A DNA stretch of 64,000 nucleotides. It comes from Spirochaetales bacterium (GTDB lineage Bacteria > Spirochaetota > Spirochaetia > DSM-2461). The stretch spans positions 96,829 through 160,828 of the forward strand of contig JAQQAP010000005.1 of NCBI GenBank assembly GCA_028533045.1, written 5' to 3'. Below, piece after piece: positions 24,670 to 33,265 of the stretch; the stretch's first letter is position 1, and every line of letters starts with the position of its first letter. The notes under the pieces were generated by a model. That model was given only the letters and a program-made list of their open reading frames with translations. It had not been told where the DNA came from and made no database searches. The position numbers were made by a program, and so were the translations under genes.

Positions 24670-25983
24670 TTATAAAGGAAAGAGAAGAATTCGTGAATTT
24701 CGCTTTTTATTGTAATTTTCCCTCTTGGAAGGAGGGAGATCGTTCAATGTTCCCGTGATAAATCCCATTTTGAGAAACCAGTCCGAACTCTGTGTTGTCA
24801 GGACAAAGAGTTGTGTATAACCGGCTTCCCGTCCCTTTTCAATGAGGTAGGTTACCATTTTCTGGCCAATTCCCAACTCGGCGTAGGCCGAATTGACTGC
24901 CAGACCGGCAATTTCTCCTTGATTGTTTTCAAAGGGATGGAGGGCGGCGCAACCGTGAACCACGTCATCCATGGAGTAGACGATGTAGTCCTTCACTCGT
25001 TTGGAAAGGTCTTTCCTGCTTCGGGGAATGAGGAGGCCCCGTTCTATAAGGGGATTCATAAGACCCAGCACCGCAGAGGTATCGGCATCGACCATGGGGC
25101 GAATGCTTTCGTATTCGTTGGCAAAGACCATGGTTCCCACCCCAAGATTGGAGAAGATTTCCCGCAGGATGACTCCTTCTACCGATCCGTCCACGATATG
25201 AACCCGCTCCACTCCGGCCCGAGCCGCTTCTACGGCCATTTTAATGATGGGGAGGGGGCTGTTGGGGTTTTGCGTCAACAGCTCTTCGGCGGCGGCCACA
25301 TTTAGTTTGGAAATCCGCCCGTTATCCATGGGGTGAACCGATTCGGGAATAGTAAGATCTCCGGAGCGGAGGATGTCTCTGTTTTCCACGAAAAAAATCT
25401 TTCGTGAATTGAGAGCCTTGCCCAGTTCCACCGCCAGCTCATCGGAGGAGATGTTAAAGGGCTTTCCCGTACTGCTCCAGCCAATGCAGGGAAAAATCGG
25501 GATATGCCCTTCTGCCAAAATATTTCTTATGGCTGTCACGTCCACCCGGCTGACCCGGCCCGTGTTTAGATAATCGACTCCGTCAATTACCCCAATGGAG
25601 CGGGCTCGGACCCAGTTCCCTATTACCGCGTTGGCATGATAGGCAGAAAGCTGGGTCATGATTTTGTTGCATACATCAAAGGCGGCCATTTTAATAAAGG
25701 GAATCGCCTCCGATGAGGAGATGCGGATGTTCCTGTCGTATTGGCTCTTAATTTTGTAGGTCTGAAGAATCTTGTCTATTTGCCGGCGGGATCCGGGGAT
25801 AATCACGATATTAATACCGTTCTCCCGCAGTAGGGCCAGATCCTTTACGAGGATGGGAAAATAGTCGTGATCCATAAGGCCCGAATCAATCTTGATAACA
25901 AAGGTGGTGCCTTTGAATCGGCTTATATAGGCAAAGACTTCCCGGATTTTGTCGGCGTCTTCATTCAATTCCAGTACTTCCAT
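24670..25983 (-). CDS. argA: N-acetylglutamate synthase (kinase-like + GNAT)
   Basis: 437-residue fusion of an amino-acid-kinase-like domain (about 1-280, with GSRRQIDKIL) and a C-terminal GNAT acetyltransferase (about 300-437, with VNSAYAELGIGQKMVTYLIEKGREAGYTQLFVLT). This is the bacterial ArgA layout that makes N-acetylglutamate, the first step of arginine synthesis. The kinase-like part usually serves as the arginine feedback site. ATG 25983 was chosen because the extension upstream overlaps the gltX promoter region. It has no clear Shine-Dalgarno. It is divergent from gltX. Confidence 0.88.
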   Translation of the reverse strand: MEVLELNEDADKIREVFAYISRFKGTTFVIKIDSGLMDHDYFPILVKDLALLRENGINIVIIPGSRRQIDKILQTYKIKSQYDRNIRISSSEAIPFIKMAAFDVCNKIMTQLSAYHANAVIGNWVRARSIGVIDGVDYLNTGRVSRVDVTAIRNILAEGHIPIFPCIGWSSTGKPFNISSDELAVELGKALNSRKIFFVENRDILRSGDLTIPESVHPMDNGRISKLNVAAAEELLTQNPNSPLPIIKMAVEAARAGVERVHIVDGSVEGVILREIFSNLGVGTMVFANEYESIRPMVDADTSAVLGLMNPLIERGLLIPRSRKDLSKRVKDYIVYSMDDVVHGCAALHPFENNQGEIAGLAVNSAYAELGIGQKMVTYLIEKGREAGYTQLFVLTTQSSDWFLKMGFITGTLNDLPPSKRENYNKKRNSRILLFPL

Positions 25984-26025
25984 TTTTATTTTATCGACAA
26001 AAACTCCCTTTTTGCCTGTAAAAAA

Positions 26026-26053
26026 TTGCAACTTTAGCCCATTAATGTATAAT
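26026..26053 (+). promoter_or_regulatory. gltX promoter
   Basis: TTGCAA (26026-26031), 16-nt spacer, TATAAT (26048-26053). The leader contains a CCCGG...CCGGG hairpin (about 26064-26082) before the ATG at 26109. Confidence 0.7.
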
Positions 26054-26108
26054 AAAGCCCATCCCGGACAATTCGACCGGGAGGATTTCAACAATTAAGG
26101 CGGTTGTC

Positions 26109-27569
26109 ATGAGTGTAAGAGTACGATACGCCCCGTCACCTACGGGTCTTCAGCACATCGGAGGGGTACGCATGTTCCTCTTCAACTATTTTTTCGCCCG
26201 GTCCCAGGGAGGGAAGTTTATTCTTCGCATTGAGGATACGGATAGAGCCCGATTTAACGACGAGTCCCTTCAGGATCTCTATGATACCCTGAGTTGGTTG
26301 GGAATCGATTGGGATGAAGGTCCCGACAAGGACGGAGGTTTCGGTCCCTATATTCAGTCTGAACGGCTGGAGCACTATACCAAGTATGCGGAAAAGCTGA
26401 TTGCCGAGGGAAAGGCCTATCGCTGTTTCTGTACCCCCGAGCGGATGGAAAAACTCCGGGAAGAGCAGAAAGAGAACAAGCAGGATTACGGTTATGATCG
26501 GCACTGTCGAAATCTCCCGGAAGAGGAAGTGCAGAAGAATCTGGACGAGGGTAAGCCCTATGTTGTTCGCCTAAAAATCCCCGAGCAGAGAGACATCTCT
26601 TTCCACGATGAGATTTTAGGAAAGATTAAACGAAAGTCTAAAGATATCAGTCCCGACCCGGTAATTCTTAAAACCGACGGTTTTCCCACCTATCATCTGG
26701 CCAGTGTGGTAGATGATCATATGATGGAAATTACACACATTTTTAGAGGGCAGGAGTGGATTCCTTCTACCCCGCTTCATATTCTTATGTACGAAGCCTT
26801 TGGTTGGGAAACGCCTAAATTCTGTCACATGCCCCTTATCATGGGTAAGGACGGCAAGAAGCTTAGTAAAAGGCACGGTTCTACCTTTGCCAGAGATTTC
26901 CGAACCATGGGATATCTACCGGAAGCCATGGTGAACTACGTTATTATGCTCGGATGGTCCTTTGACGACTCCCGTGAGTTCTTCTCCCACGATGACCTTA
27001 AGGAACTATTCAGCCTGGAGAAGGTTAACAAGGCACCCGCTGTATTTGATTACAAGAAGCTGGAGTGGTTTAACGGTCAGTATATTCGTCAGGCCGATCC
27101 GGAACGGATTCAGAACCTCTACCTCCCTCTCCTTAAGGAGGAGGGCATTATCTCCGATCCTCCCACGGAAGGGGAAATGGCCCTGGTTAAAGAGTCTTAC
27201 AGCCTGATTCAGGAGCGTCTTAAGGTGATTAATGACGCCCCCGGCCTCCTGCGATTCCTCTTTAAGGAGATCGAATCCTACAATGTGGAAGAGGCGATTC
27301 CCAAGAAAATGGACGCCGAAGGAACCAAGGCAATCCTAAAGGGTTGTCTGGAAGTCCTAGAAGGCTACGCCGACCGCAGCGAAGAGGAAAACGAAGAGTG
27401 CTTTAAGCAGAAGGCGGAAGAACTTGAAGTGAAGCTGGGACAGATTTTTCAGCCCCTCCGTGTGGCCGTCACGGGCACCAAGGTGTCTCCCCCCATGTTT
27501 GAGTCGATTAACATTCTGGGAGTCGACAAGGCGATTGAGCGGGTTAACAACCTTCTGAACCTAATGTAG
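26109..27569 (+). CDS. gltX: Glutamyl-tRNA synthetase
   Basis: 486-residue class I synthetase that charges tRNA-Glu (and possibly tRNA-Gln, if an amidotransferase exists). The HIGH-type motif is RYAPSPTGLQHIGGVR near the N-terminus, the KMSKS-type motif is KLSKRHG near residue 255, and the C-terminal anticodon-binding helical domain is complete. The start follows AAGGCGG. A strong terminator lies just downstream. It is divergent from argA, so glutamate use is controlled from one short region. Confidence 0.96.
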   Translation: MSVRVRYAPSPTGLQHIGGVRMFLFNYFFARSQGGKFILRIEDTDRARFNDESLQDLYDTLSWLGIDWDEGPDKDGGFGPYIQSERLEHYTKYAEKLIAEGKAYRCFCTPERMEKLREEQKENKQDYGYDRHCRNLPEEEVQKNLDEGKPYVVRLKIPEQRDISFHDEILGKIKRKSKDISPDPVILKTDGFPTYHLASVVDDHMMEITHIFRGQEWIPSTPLHILMYEAFGWETPKFCHMPLIMGKDGKKLSKRHGSTFARDFRTMGYLPEAMVNYVIMLGWSFDDSREFFSHDDLKELFSLEKVNKAPAVFDYKKLEWFNGQYIRQADPERIQNLYLPLLKEEGIISDPPTEGEMALVKESYSLIQERLKVINDAPGLLRFLFKEIESYNVEEAIPKKMDAEGTKAILKGCLEVLEGYADRSEEENEECFKQKAEELEVKLGQIFQPLRVAVTGTKVSPPMFESINILGVDKAIERVNNLLNLM

Positions 27570-27572
27570 TTA

Positions 27573-27608
27573 AAAAGCATCCGGTGTGACCCATCGGATG
27601 CTTTTTTT
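27573..27608 (+). terminator. gltX terminator
   Basis: AAGCATCCG and CGGATGCTT pair around a 10-nt loop, followed by a T run. It lies between convergent gltX and the permease gene; flanking A and T runs could let it work in both directions. Confidence 0.88.
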
Positions 27609-27609
27609 A

Positions 27610-29445
27610 TCAGTTATACCGTTTCCTTTCATTCAAGAGCATAAGGTTCTTGATTTCCGTCCCGTCCTTTGCGGTGAGCCAGCGATCCTGGAAATGTTCC
27701 ATTCCTACTAAAGTCGCCATAGAGGCGAGGGTTTTGAGGTGGAGAAGCCGTTTTTCCGCCGTACCCCCCAGGAGAAAGATCGCCTTTACGGTATTTTCTT
27801 TTTCCGTAAATTTTACCCCTTCCCGGCAGCGGACAATATGGAGGAACATTTTTCCTTCCCCCTCAATAACAATGTGGGGTAGGGCGAGGAAGTCGGAAAC
27901 CGCCGTGTTGGATTCTTCCTGACGTTTGAGAAAACGTTTTTTTATCTCCCCGTCGGCCATACCGGTCTCTTTTGCTATCGCCTTGGCTGTCTGTTCCAGA
28001 ACATTTTCAAAGTTACAGGGGCCATCCATATCGATAAAAAGGCAGTCCTTAATCAGCTCATCAAAATTGTCCTGTTCTATCTCATCCCGGTTAATAACCA
28101 CTTCCCGCAGTTCGTCATCAAGTACATTGTTCACCAGCTGTCTGTCCGTAATCCGTTTAAGCAGATGAAGTAGGGCTGATTCTCTCTGTTTTTTCTTTCG
28201 TCCGTAGACCATGTAGAGACAGAAACTCAAAAAGAGGAGGGCCAGACTTATCTCAATGGCGTCCATCCCCATGTCCACTATGAAAAAGGAGAAGAGGAGG
28301 ATGCAGAATATCTGGAGGAAGGGGTAGAGCGGGGCTTTGAAGGAGGGGCGGTAGTTGGTCAGGCCGCTCTCCCTTAGGATGATGACGGCTATGTTTGTGA
28401 GTACGTAGGAGGTGAGTATGACTGTGGAGGCTGCTTTGACCAAGACATCCAGGGGAAGAAGGAGGGAGAGGTAAATGAGAACTCCTGTGAGAAGGATGGC
28501 CAGTACGGGGGTCTTGAATCGCTCGTTCACCCGTCCCAGGTAGGCGGGCATCAATTCGTCCCGGCTCAGGGCCATGGGATAGCGGGAGGCGGACATTATT
28601 CCCGCATTGGCTGTGGTAAAGAAAGCCAGGAATGAAGCGGCCAGAATCAGGTAGTAGCCGGTCTCGCCCATGAAATTGCGGGCCGAATCGGCCACAGGAG
28701 TGAGGGAGTTGGCAAAGGCTTCCCCATCCAGTGTCCCTGTAATCATAAAGGTGACTGCCGTATAGAGAATTGTTACGATTATGACAGAGGAAATCAGCCC
28801 CAGGGGAATGTTCCGCTTGGGATTGACCACTTCTTCCGATACGTTGGCCACCTTAAGAAGCCCCCCAAAGGAGATAAAGATGAATCCCGATGTAACAAAT
28901 ATTTCATTCACTCCGTCTTTTACAAACGGTGTGAAGCGGTTCATATTCAGTTCACTGATTCCGCTTACTGCATAGATGACCATGAGAGTAAGAAGGCCGG
29001 TGACCATCATCGTCTGGAACCGGGCCGCTTCCTTGACTCCTACGATATTCAGGGAGACGAAGAATATACAGGTAATCAGCCCGGATATCAGAACATTGAC
29101 TCCGGTGAAAATATGGATGATTTCGGCAATCCCAAAGATGGCAAAGGCGCTCTTTAGGGACAAGGCGAACCAGCCCAGAAAGCCGGACATGGTCCCCAGA
29201 GCCGGTCCAAAGGCCTTATTGATGAAATAATAGTCTCCCCCGGCCCGTGGCATGGCTGTAGCCAGTTCAATGACACTCAGAATACCAAGAAGTCCCAGAA
29301 TCCCGGCGACAAAGTAGGAGATGAAAACGGAAGGGCCTGTCCGGGCAAAGGCAAAACCGGGAAGAATAAAAATCCCCGAGCTTATCATGGCTCCCGTGGC
29401 AATACTAAAAACACCAAAAAAGGTGATTCCCTTTTTAAGATTCAT
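27610..29445 (-). CDS. APC-type amino acid permease fused to a PTS EIIA-like domain
   Basis: 611 residues. The first about 420 form a 12-segment APC-superfamily permease with the signature ATGAMISSGIFILPG in segment 1. After a short charged linker, residues about 450-600 resemble a PTS EIIA type-2 (fructose/Ntr) domain with the phospho-histidine context LALPHIVIEG. The transporter could therefore be tuned by the phosphotransferase state. ATG 29445 was chosen because GAGGAGG lies 5 nt upstream. The amino acid substrate is unknown. Confidence 0.85.
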   Translation of the reverse strand: MNLKKGITFFGVFSIATGAMISSGIFILPGFAFARTGPSVFISYFVAGILGLLGILSVIELATAMPRAGGDYYFINKAFGPALGTMSGFLGWFALSLKSAFAIFGIAEIIHIFTGVNVLISGLITCIFFVSLNIVGVKEAARFQTMMVTGLLTLMVIYAVSGISELNMNRFTPFVKDGVNEIFVTSGFIFISFGGLLKVANVSEEVVNPKRNIPLGLISSVIIVTILYTAVTFMITGTLDGEAFANSLTPVADSARNFMGETGYYLILAASFLAFFTTANAGIMSASRYPMALSRDELMPAYLGRVNERFKTPVLAILLTGVLIYLSLLLPLDVLVKAASTVILTSYVLTNIAVIILRESGLTNYRPSFKAPLYPFLQIFCILLFSFFIVDMGMDAIEISLALLFLSFCLYMVYGRKKKQRESALLHLLKRITDRQLVNNVLDDELREVVINRDEIEQDNFDELIKDCLFIDMDGPCNFENVLEQTAKAIAKETGMADGEIKKRFLKRQEESNTAVSDFLALPHIVIEGEGKMFLHIVRCREGVKFTEKENTVKAIFLLGGTAEKRLLHLKTLASMATLVGMEHFQDRWLTAKDGTEIKNLMLLNERKRYN

Positions 29446-29502
29446 TTGAGCCTCCTCATAACTCAAGTATAGAAAACAAGGAGGGATTCTGCAAAAAATC
29501 CT

Positions 29503-30264
29503 TTAAAAATAAAATTGGCGGAAGGTATTCAGAATGGTGGCTCCCACAATTATCAAGAGGGCGTAGCGGACAAAGCGGGGCGGATGCTTAATAACCAGCC
29601 GGGCTCCGATAATGGTTCCCAGGACCTGACCCGCCGCCATAATGAGTCCAACGGTTATGACCACATTCCCTCCAATGAGAAAAAATATAAGGGCGGTGAA
29701 GTTGCTTATGAAGTTCATGGGTTTGGTAGCGCCGGTGGCTCCTTTTAGATTCATTCCCATTACGGTGACGAAGGCTATCGTCCAAAAAGAACCGGTTCCG
29801 GGACCGAAGAAGCCGTCATAGAAGCCCAGGAGAAGGCCAAAAAGAATCAAAAAGGGGAGAGTCTTCATGCGGCTCTTTTCTATACGGGCTCCCATATCTT
29901 TTTTAAAGAGGGTGTAGAGGAAAATCCCCAATAGAAGGAGGGGAACGGCTTTCTCCAGGAAGTCTGCCGAGATTCTCTGAATGAGCAGGGTCCCGGTCAT
30001 GGCTCCTACAAAGGTAAAAAGAATACCCGGCCAGATTTTTTTAAAATCGAACAGACCGGAACGGCCGTAAAGAAGTGAGGAGGTAAGGGTTCCAAAGGGG
30101 GATTGAAGTTTATTGGTTCCCAGGGCCAGATGAGGGGGGAGGCCGACCGAAAGAAGAACGGGGATGGTAATCATTCCGCCCCCTCCCGCAATAGCGTCTA
30201 TAAAGCCTGCGCCCAGGCCTCCCAGGAAGATAAAAATATAGGAAAGTAAAGTCATTTCTGTCAT
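29503..30264 (-). CDS. TSUP-family (TauE/SafE) membrane permease
   Basis: 253 residues with about eight hydrophobic segments and the family's opening GFIDAIAGGGGMITIPVLL and second-half repeat GFYDGFFGPGTGSF. Studied members export sulfite, sulfoacetate or other organosulfur anions; the substrate here is unknown. The ATG at 30264 has no Shine-Dalgarno. TACTCT ends 6 nt before it with only a weak -35, so a leaderless transcript is possible. Confidence 0.9.
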   Translation of the reverse strand: MTEMTLLSYIFIFLGGLGAGFIDAIAGGGGMITIPVLLSVGLPPHLALGTNKLQSPFGTLTSSLLYGRSGLFDFKKIWPGILFTFVGAMTGTLLIQRISADFLEKAVPLLLLGIFLYTLFKKDMGARIEKSRMKTLPFLILFGLLLGFYDGFFGPGTGSFWTIAFVTVMGMNLKGATGATKPMNFISNFTALIFFLIGGNVVITVGLIMAAGQVLGTIIGARLVIKHPPRFVRYALLIIVGATILNTFRQFYF

Positions 30265-30358
30265 GATTCCAGAGTAGCAGAAAGGGGGTTTTAAAGAAAG
30301 AGAATTTGTCTTTCCAAGGGGCCGGGGAAAAAAAGTTTAAAAAAGTTTTGGCATATTG

Positions 30359-30387
30359 TTGACACTTTTTTAAACCTCATGTATATT
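30359..30387 (+). promoter_or_regulatory. Promoter of the first tRNA-Lys/tRNA-Glu block
   Basis: TTGACA (30359-30364), 17-nt spacer, TATATT (30382-30387), 22 nt before the tRNA. Confidence 0.88.
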
Positions 30388-30409
30388 ACCACTCGTTCGC
30401 AAGGACAAC

Positions 30410-30482
30410 GGGCCGCTAGCTCAGCTGGTAGAGCAACGCCCTTTTAAGGCGTGGGTCACTGGTTCGAACCCAGTGCGGCTCA
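30410..30482 (+). tRNA. tRNA-Lys (anticodon TTT), copy 1
   Basis: 73 nt. Acceptor GGGCCGC with GCGGCTC and discriminator A, anticodon stem ACGCC/GGCGT around CTTTTAA. CCA is not encoded. Identical to copy 2. Confidence 0.97.
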
Positions 30483-30520
30483 GCTAAGGTACGCAGCCAT
30501 AACGGTTTACGTCCTTTTAT

Positions 30521-30592
30521 GTCTCCATCGTCTAGGGGTTAGGACACCAGGTTTTCATCCTGGCAGCGGGGGTTCGATTCCCCCTGGAGATG
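30521..30592 (+). tRNA. tRNA-Glu (anticodon TTC), copy 1
   Basis: 72 nt. Acceptor GTCTCCA with TGGAGAT, discriminator G, anticodon stem CCAGG/CCTGG around TTTTCAT. It lies 38 nt after tRNA-Lys in the same transcript. Confidence 0.97.
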
Positions 30593-30599
30593 CCTACTT

Positions 30600-30631
30600 A
30601 AAGCACTGACATATGTCAGTGCTTTTTTTTT
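30600..30631 (+). terminator. Terminator of tRNA block 1
   Basis: A perfectly self-complementary 20-nt stem (30603-30622) beginning GCACTGACAT, followed by eight or nine Ts. Confidence 0.88.
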
Positions 30632-30770
30632 GCTCCGACCAAAACGATATCTTGTAACGGGGGCTTCGTTATCGTCGGAACCTGAAATCCTCATGTGCTT
30701 TTGCACACTTCGGTTTCAGAACCCGCCGATGCCTAACCCGCGCTACAATCTATTCGTTTTGGTCGGAGCA
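30631..30770. repeat. 140-bp element with 17-bp perfect terminal inverted repeats
   Basis: TGCTCCGACCAAAACGA at 30631-30647 is the exact complement of 30754-30770. The interior holds the 96-bp core shared with the copy at 30823. A nested hairpin (CTGAAA...TTTCAG around TGTGC-TTTT-GCACA) is present. It looks like a non-coding, MITE- or REP-like element. A 104-codon frame runs through both copies but has no gene features. Confidence 0.7.
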
Positions 30771-30822
30771 AAGGTAACCCGTTTTTCCGGGCTGTCGGGG
30801 ATGTTTCTATTTGAGGCGGGGT

Positions 30823-30918
30823 TTCGTTATCGTCGAAACCTGAAATCCTCATGTGCTTTTGCACACTCCGGTTTCAGAACCCGCCGATGCTTAACCCGCG
30901 CTACAATCTATTCGTTTT
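30823..30918. repeat. Second copy of the 96-bp core
   Basis: It matches 30665-30760 at 93 of 96 positions, by reading, and keeps the nested hairpin. Its right flank (CGTTTTGCTCC...) diverges from the first copy, so the terminal inverted repeat is not intact. Confidence 0.75.
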
Positions 30919-30998
30919 GCTCCCTTCAAAAGGATATCCTGTAATGGGGATAAGGAAGGGGAACCTTTTTTTTTCATGACTAAGGGAGCGTCTTTTTA

Positions 30999-31027
30999 TT
31001 GACACTTTTTTCAACCTCATGTATATT
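30999..31027 (+). promoter_or_regulatory. Promoter of the second tRNA block
   Basis: TTGACA (30999-31004), 17-nt spacer, TATATT (31022-31027), the same as block 1 apart from one spacer base. Confidence 0.88.
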
Positions 31028-31049
31028 ACCACTCGTTCGCAAGGACAAC

Positions 31050-31122
31050 GGGCCGCTAGCTCAGCTGGTAGAGCAACGCCCTTTTAAGGCGTGGGTCACT
31101 GGTTCGAACCCAGTGCGGCTCA
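31050..31122 (+). tRNA. tRNA-Lys (anticodon TTT), copy 2
   Basis: Identical to the copy at 30410, displaced by exactly 640 bases. Confidence 0.97.
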
Positions 31123-31161
31123 GCTAAGGTACGCAGCCATAAGGGTTTACGTCCTTTTTAT

Positions 31162-31233
31162 GTCTCCATCGTCTAGGGGTTAGGACACCAGGTTTTCATC
31201 CTGGCAGCGGGGGTTCGATTCCCCCTGGAGATG
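31162..31233 (+). tRNA. tRNA-Glu (anticodon TTC), copy 2
   Basis: Identical to the copy at 30521. The spacer to tRNA-Lys is one T longer than in block 1. Confidence 0.97.
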
Positions 31234-31241
31234 CCTACTAA

Positions 31242-31269
31242 AGCACCGGTTTTACCGGTGCTTTTTTTT
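31242..31269 (+). terminator. Terminator of tRNA block 2
   Basis: GCACCGGT-TTT-ACCGGTGC followed by eight Ts. The stem sequence differs from that of block 1, so the duplicated unit ends just before it. Confidence 0.88.
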
Positions 31270-31394
31270 ATTAATTCCTCTTTGAAAAAATCCCTTTCCT
31301 ATTTTTTTTCACAGCTTCTTACTCCTCCCTTTCTTTTGTTCACCGGAGGAATTCGGTTCTCTTCCCACGGGGGAAGAAATGTTTTTCTTTGTTC

Positions 31395-32483
31395 CTAATC
31401 TTGCAGAAGGTCATCCCAGAGAATTCCCTGGCCCGACTCTACGGGACGGGTCAGTTTTTTGCCCAGTACGGCGGGAACATTCTTCGGTTCCAGGCCCGGT
31501 CTTAACACTTTCTCCGTTCGAAGAAGGGCGGTATTTTCCGGGGTGAGTACCGTCCCTGCGGGCAGGTAGGTTAAGGCGTGGAGGGATCGGTTTGTCCGTC
31601 CGTAGTGAGCCGCCTCTGCGGGGGCCAAATCTTTCTTTCCGCTTCCCAGTACAATTTGCAGTCCATCGGCTCCCAGGCGCTTCTTCAGCCTCTCCCTCTG
31701 GGCCTCTTCGGAGAACTCCGCCGCCTCTTTTACCTCAGAGACCATTCGGGAAAAATCGTCCGCCTCCAGGGCAATGGGATCGTCCAGTCCTCCGTCCTTA
31801 TGGCTCAGGCAGAAATGCTTTTCTATCATGGAGGCTCCCACAGAGGTCGCTGTCAAGGGGACAATGAAGGGATCGGTGGAGTGGTCCGATAGGCCTACGG
31901 AACAGCCGAAGAGGGAGCGGTAGAGGGGAATCAGGCTCAGGTTATACTCCTCCGGAGGGGCCGGATAGGAGGTGATGCAGTGAAGAAGGGTCAGCCTGTC
32001 CTTTTGGGGGAAAAGACTCAGGGCCCGCTCGATATCGGCCAGCAGGGAGACTCCCGTGGAAAGAATGACCGAGCGGTCTTTTTTCTCCTGCTGCCACCGG
32101 GAAACGGTTTGGATGAAGGGCAGGTAATTCAGTTCGGGGGAGGCGATCTTTACCATCTCCTCATCCATGTGGCGGAGGATCTCCCAGCTTTTCGGGCCGA
32201 AGGGAGTGGCCAGATAACCGATGCCCTCTCTTTGGCAGATACGGCGCAGTTCCTCATAGAAGGAGAGCTCCCGTTCCAGTTTGCGAAAGACTTCGTAAAG
32301 GGGAGTCTTCCCGCCGGGAAGAGGGACATCACCCGTGTTGGGATGAATAATATCGTCGGCGAAAACCACCTGGACTTTGGCATAATCGGCTCCCGTTTCC
32401 GCCGCCCGGCCGATCAGTTCTGCCGCCCTATTGAGTGAACCTCCGTGGGTTGTTCCCAGTTCTGCGATGATAATCGGTGTCAT
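31395..32483 (-). CDS. Sialic acid-type synthase (NeuB/SpsE family) with SAF domain
   Basis: 362 residues. The N-terminal NeuB TIM barrel (IIAELGTTHGGSLNRA, ADYAKVQ, KIASPELNYLPF, STGVSLLADIE, GLSDHS, EKHFCLS) condenses phosphoenolpyruvate with a hexosamine to make N-acetylneuraminic, legionaminic or pseudaminic-type acids. The C-terminal antifreeze-like SAF domain (about 290-362) closes the active site. The start follows AAGGGGG. No other nonulosonic acid genes are adjacent, but a Maf-type flagellin glycosyltransferase lies 6 kb away. The exact sugar cannot be told. Confidence 0.9.
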   Translation of the reverse strand: MTPIIIAELGTTHGGSLNRAAELIGRAAETGADYAKVQVVFADDIIHPNTGDVPLPGGKTPLYEVFRKLERELSFYEELRRICQREGIGYLATPFGPKSWEILRHMDEEMVKIASPELNYLPFIQTVSRWQQEKKDRSVILSTGVSLLADIERALSLFPQKDRLTLLHCITSYPAPPEEYNLSLIPLYRSLFGCSVGLSDHSTDPFIVPLTATSVGASMIEKHFCLSHKDGGLDDPIALEADDFSRMVSEVKEAAEFSEEAQRERLKKRLGADGLQIVLGSGKKDLAPAEAAHYGRTNRSLHALTYLPAGTVLTPENTALLRTEKVLRPGLEPKNVPAVLGKKLTRPVESGQGILWDDLLQD

Positions 32484-32540
32484 ATTGCCCCCTTATGGCT
32501 CAAAAAAACGGTCCATTCCCCGAAATAAATAGGGGTAAAC

Positions 32541-32568
32541 TTGATCTTATCTTGCAAGTTTATATAAT
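32541..32568 (+). promoter_or_regulatory. Promoter of the two-component pair
   Basis: TTGATC (32541-32546), 16-nt spacer, TATAAT (32563-32568), 10 nt before the ATG at 32579. The predicted leader is about 3 nt, without Shine-Dalgarno. Confidence 0.65.
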
Positions 32569-32578
32569 ATGAATAACT

Positions 32579-33265
32579 ATGGAAAGTATTTTTATTGTGG
32601 AAGATAACGATTCGATTCGTGAAGCGGTAGCCGGTTATTTGAAGTTAGCCGATTATAATGTAACCCAGTTCGAAGGTGTTACCGGTGTAAAGGAAGCCAT
32701 CATCGATAAGAAGCCGGATCTTCTTATTCTCGATGTTATGCTGCCAGACGGAGACGGATTTATTTTTGCCAAGGAACTTAGGCAGTATAGCCGGGTTCCC
32801 CTCATTTTCCTTTCCGCCCGGGAGTCGGAATCGGACCGTATTACCGGCTTCGAAATCGGAGCGGACGACTATATCGTAAAACCTTTCAGTTCCAAGGAGC
32901 TGGTTCTTCGGGTGGGCGCCGTACTACGGAGGGCGAGCAAAAACGCTCAGGCCACGGAAGGCACTATCTGGAAGCTGGGTAATGACGAGCTGGACTTTGA
33001 CGAAGGTTCCCATCGGGCTATTCTGAACGGGGAAGAGTTGAAGCTTACGGCGGCGGAATGGAAGATTCTGGTCTTTCTCTCCTCCAGCGGCAATGCGGTC
33101 GTTTCCCGGGAGCAGATTCTGGATCAGTGTCTGGAATACTCCTTCGACGGGTACGACCGAACGGTTGACACCCATATAAAAAATCTCCGGGCTAAACTGG
33201 GACGTCCCGACTGGGTTGAAACGGTGAGAGGGTATGGTTACCGTTTCGCCGGTGAATTAAAATGA
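32579..33265 (+). CDS. OmpR-family response regulator
   Basis: 228 residues. The receiver domain (phospho-acceptor D52 in LLILDVMLPDGDG, switch Lys in IVKPFSSKEL) is joined to a winged-helix DNA-binding domain (TAAEWKILVFLSS...DRTVDTHIKNLRAKLG...VRGYGYRF). The stop overlaps the kinase start as ATGA, so the pair is co-translated. Targets are unknown. The nearest downstream gene is a radical SAM protein with its own promoter. Confidence 0.95.
   Translation: MESIFIVEDNDSIREAVAGYLKLADYNVTQFEGVTGVKEAIIDKKPDLLILDVMLPDGDGFIFAKELRQYSRVPLIFLSARESESDRITGFEIGADDYIVKPFSSKELVLRVGAVLRRASKNAQATEGTIWKLGNDELDFDEGSHRAILNGEELKLTAAEWKILVFLSSSGNAVVSREQILDQCLEYSFDGYDRTVDTHIKNLRAKLGRPDWVETVRGYGYRFAGELK

Noticed and set aside
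27610..29445. Two separate genes (permease and EIIA)
   Set aside because: One continuous frame covers both parts and I see no internal stop or start, so it is a fusion.
30630..30944. 104-codon open frame across the repeat element
   Set aside because: It consists of the two copies of the 96-bp repeat, starts at a terminator T run and has no ribosome site. Treated as repeat DNA.
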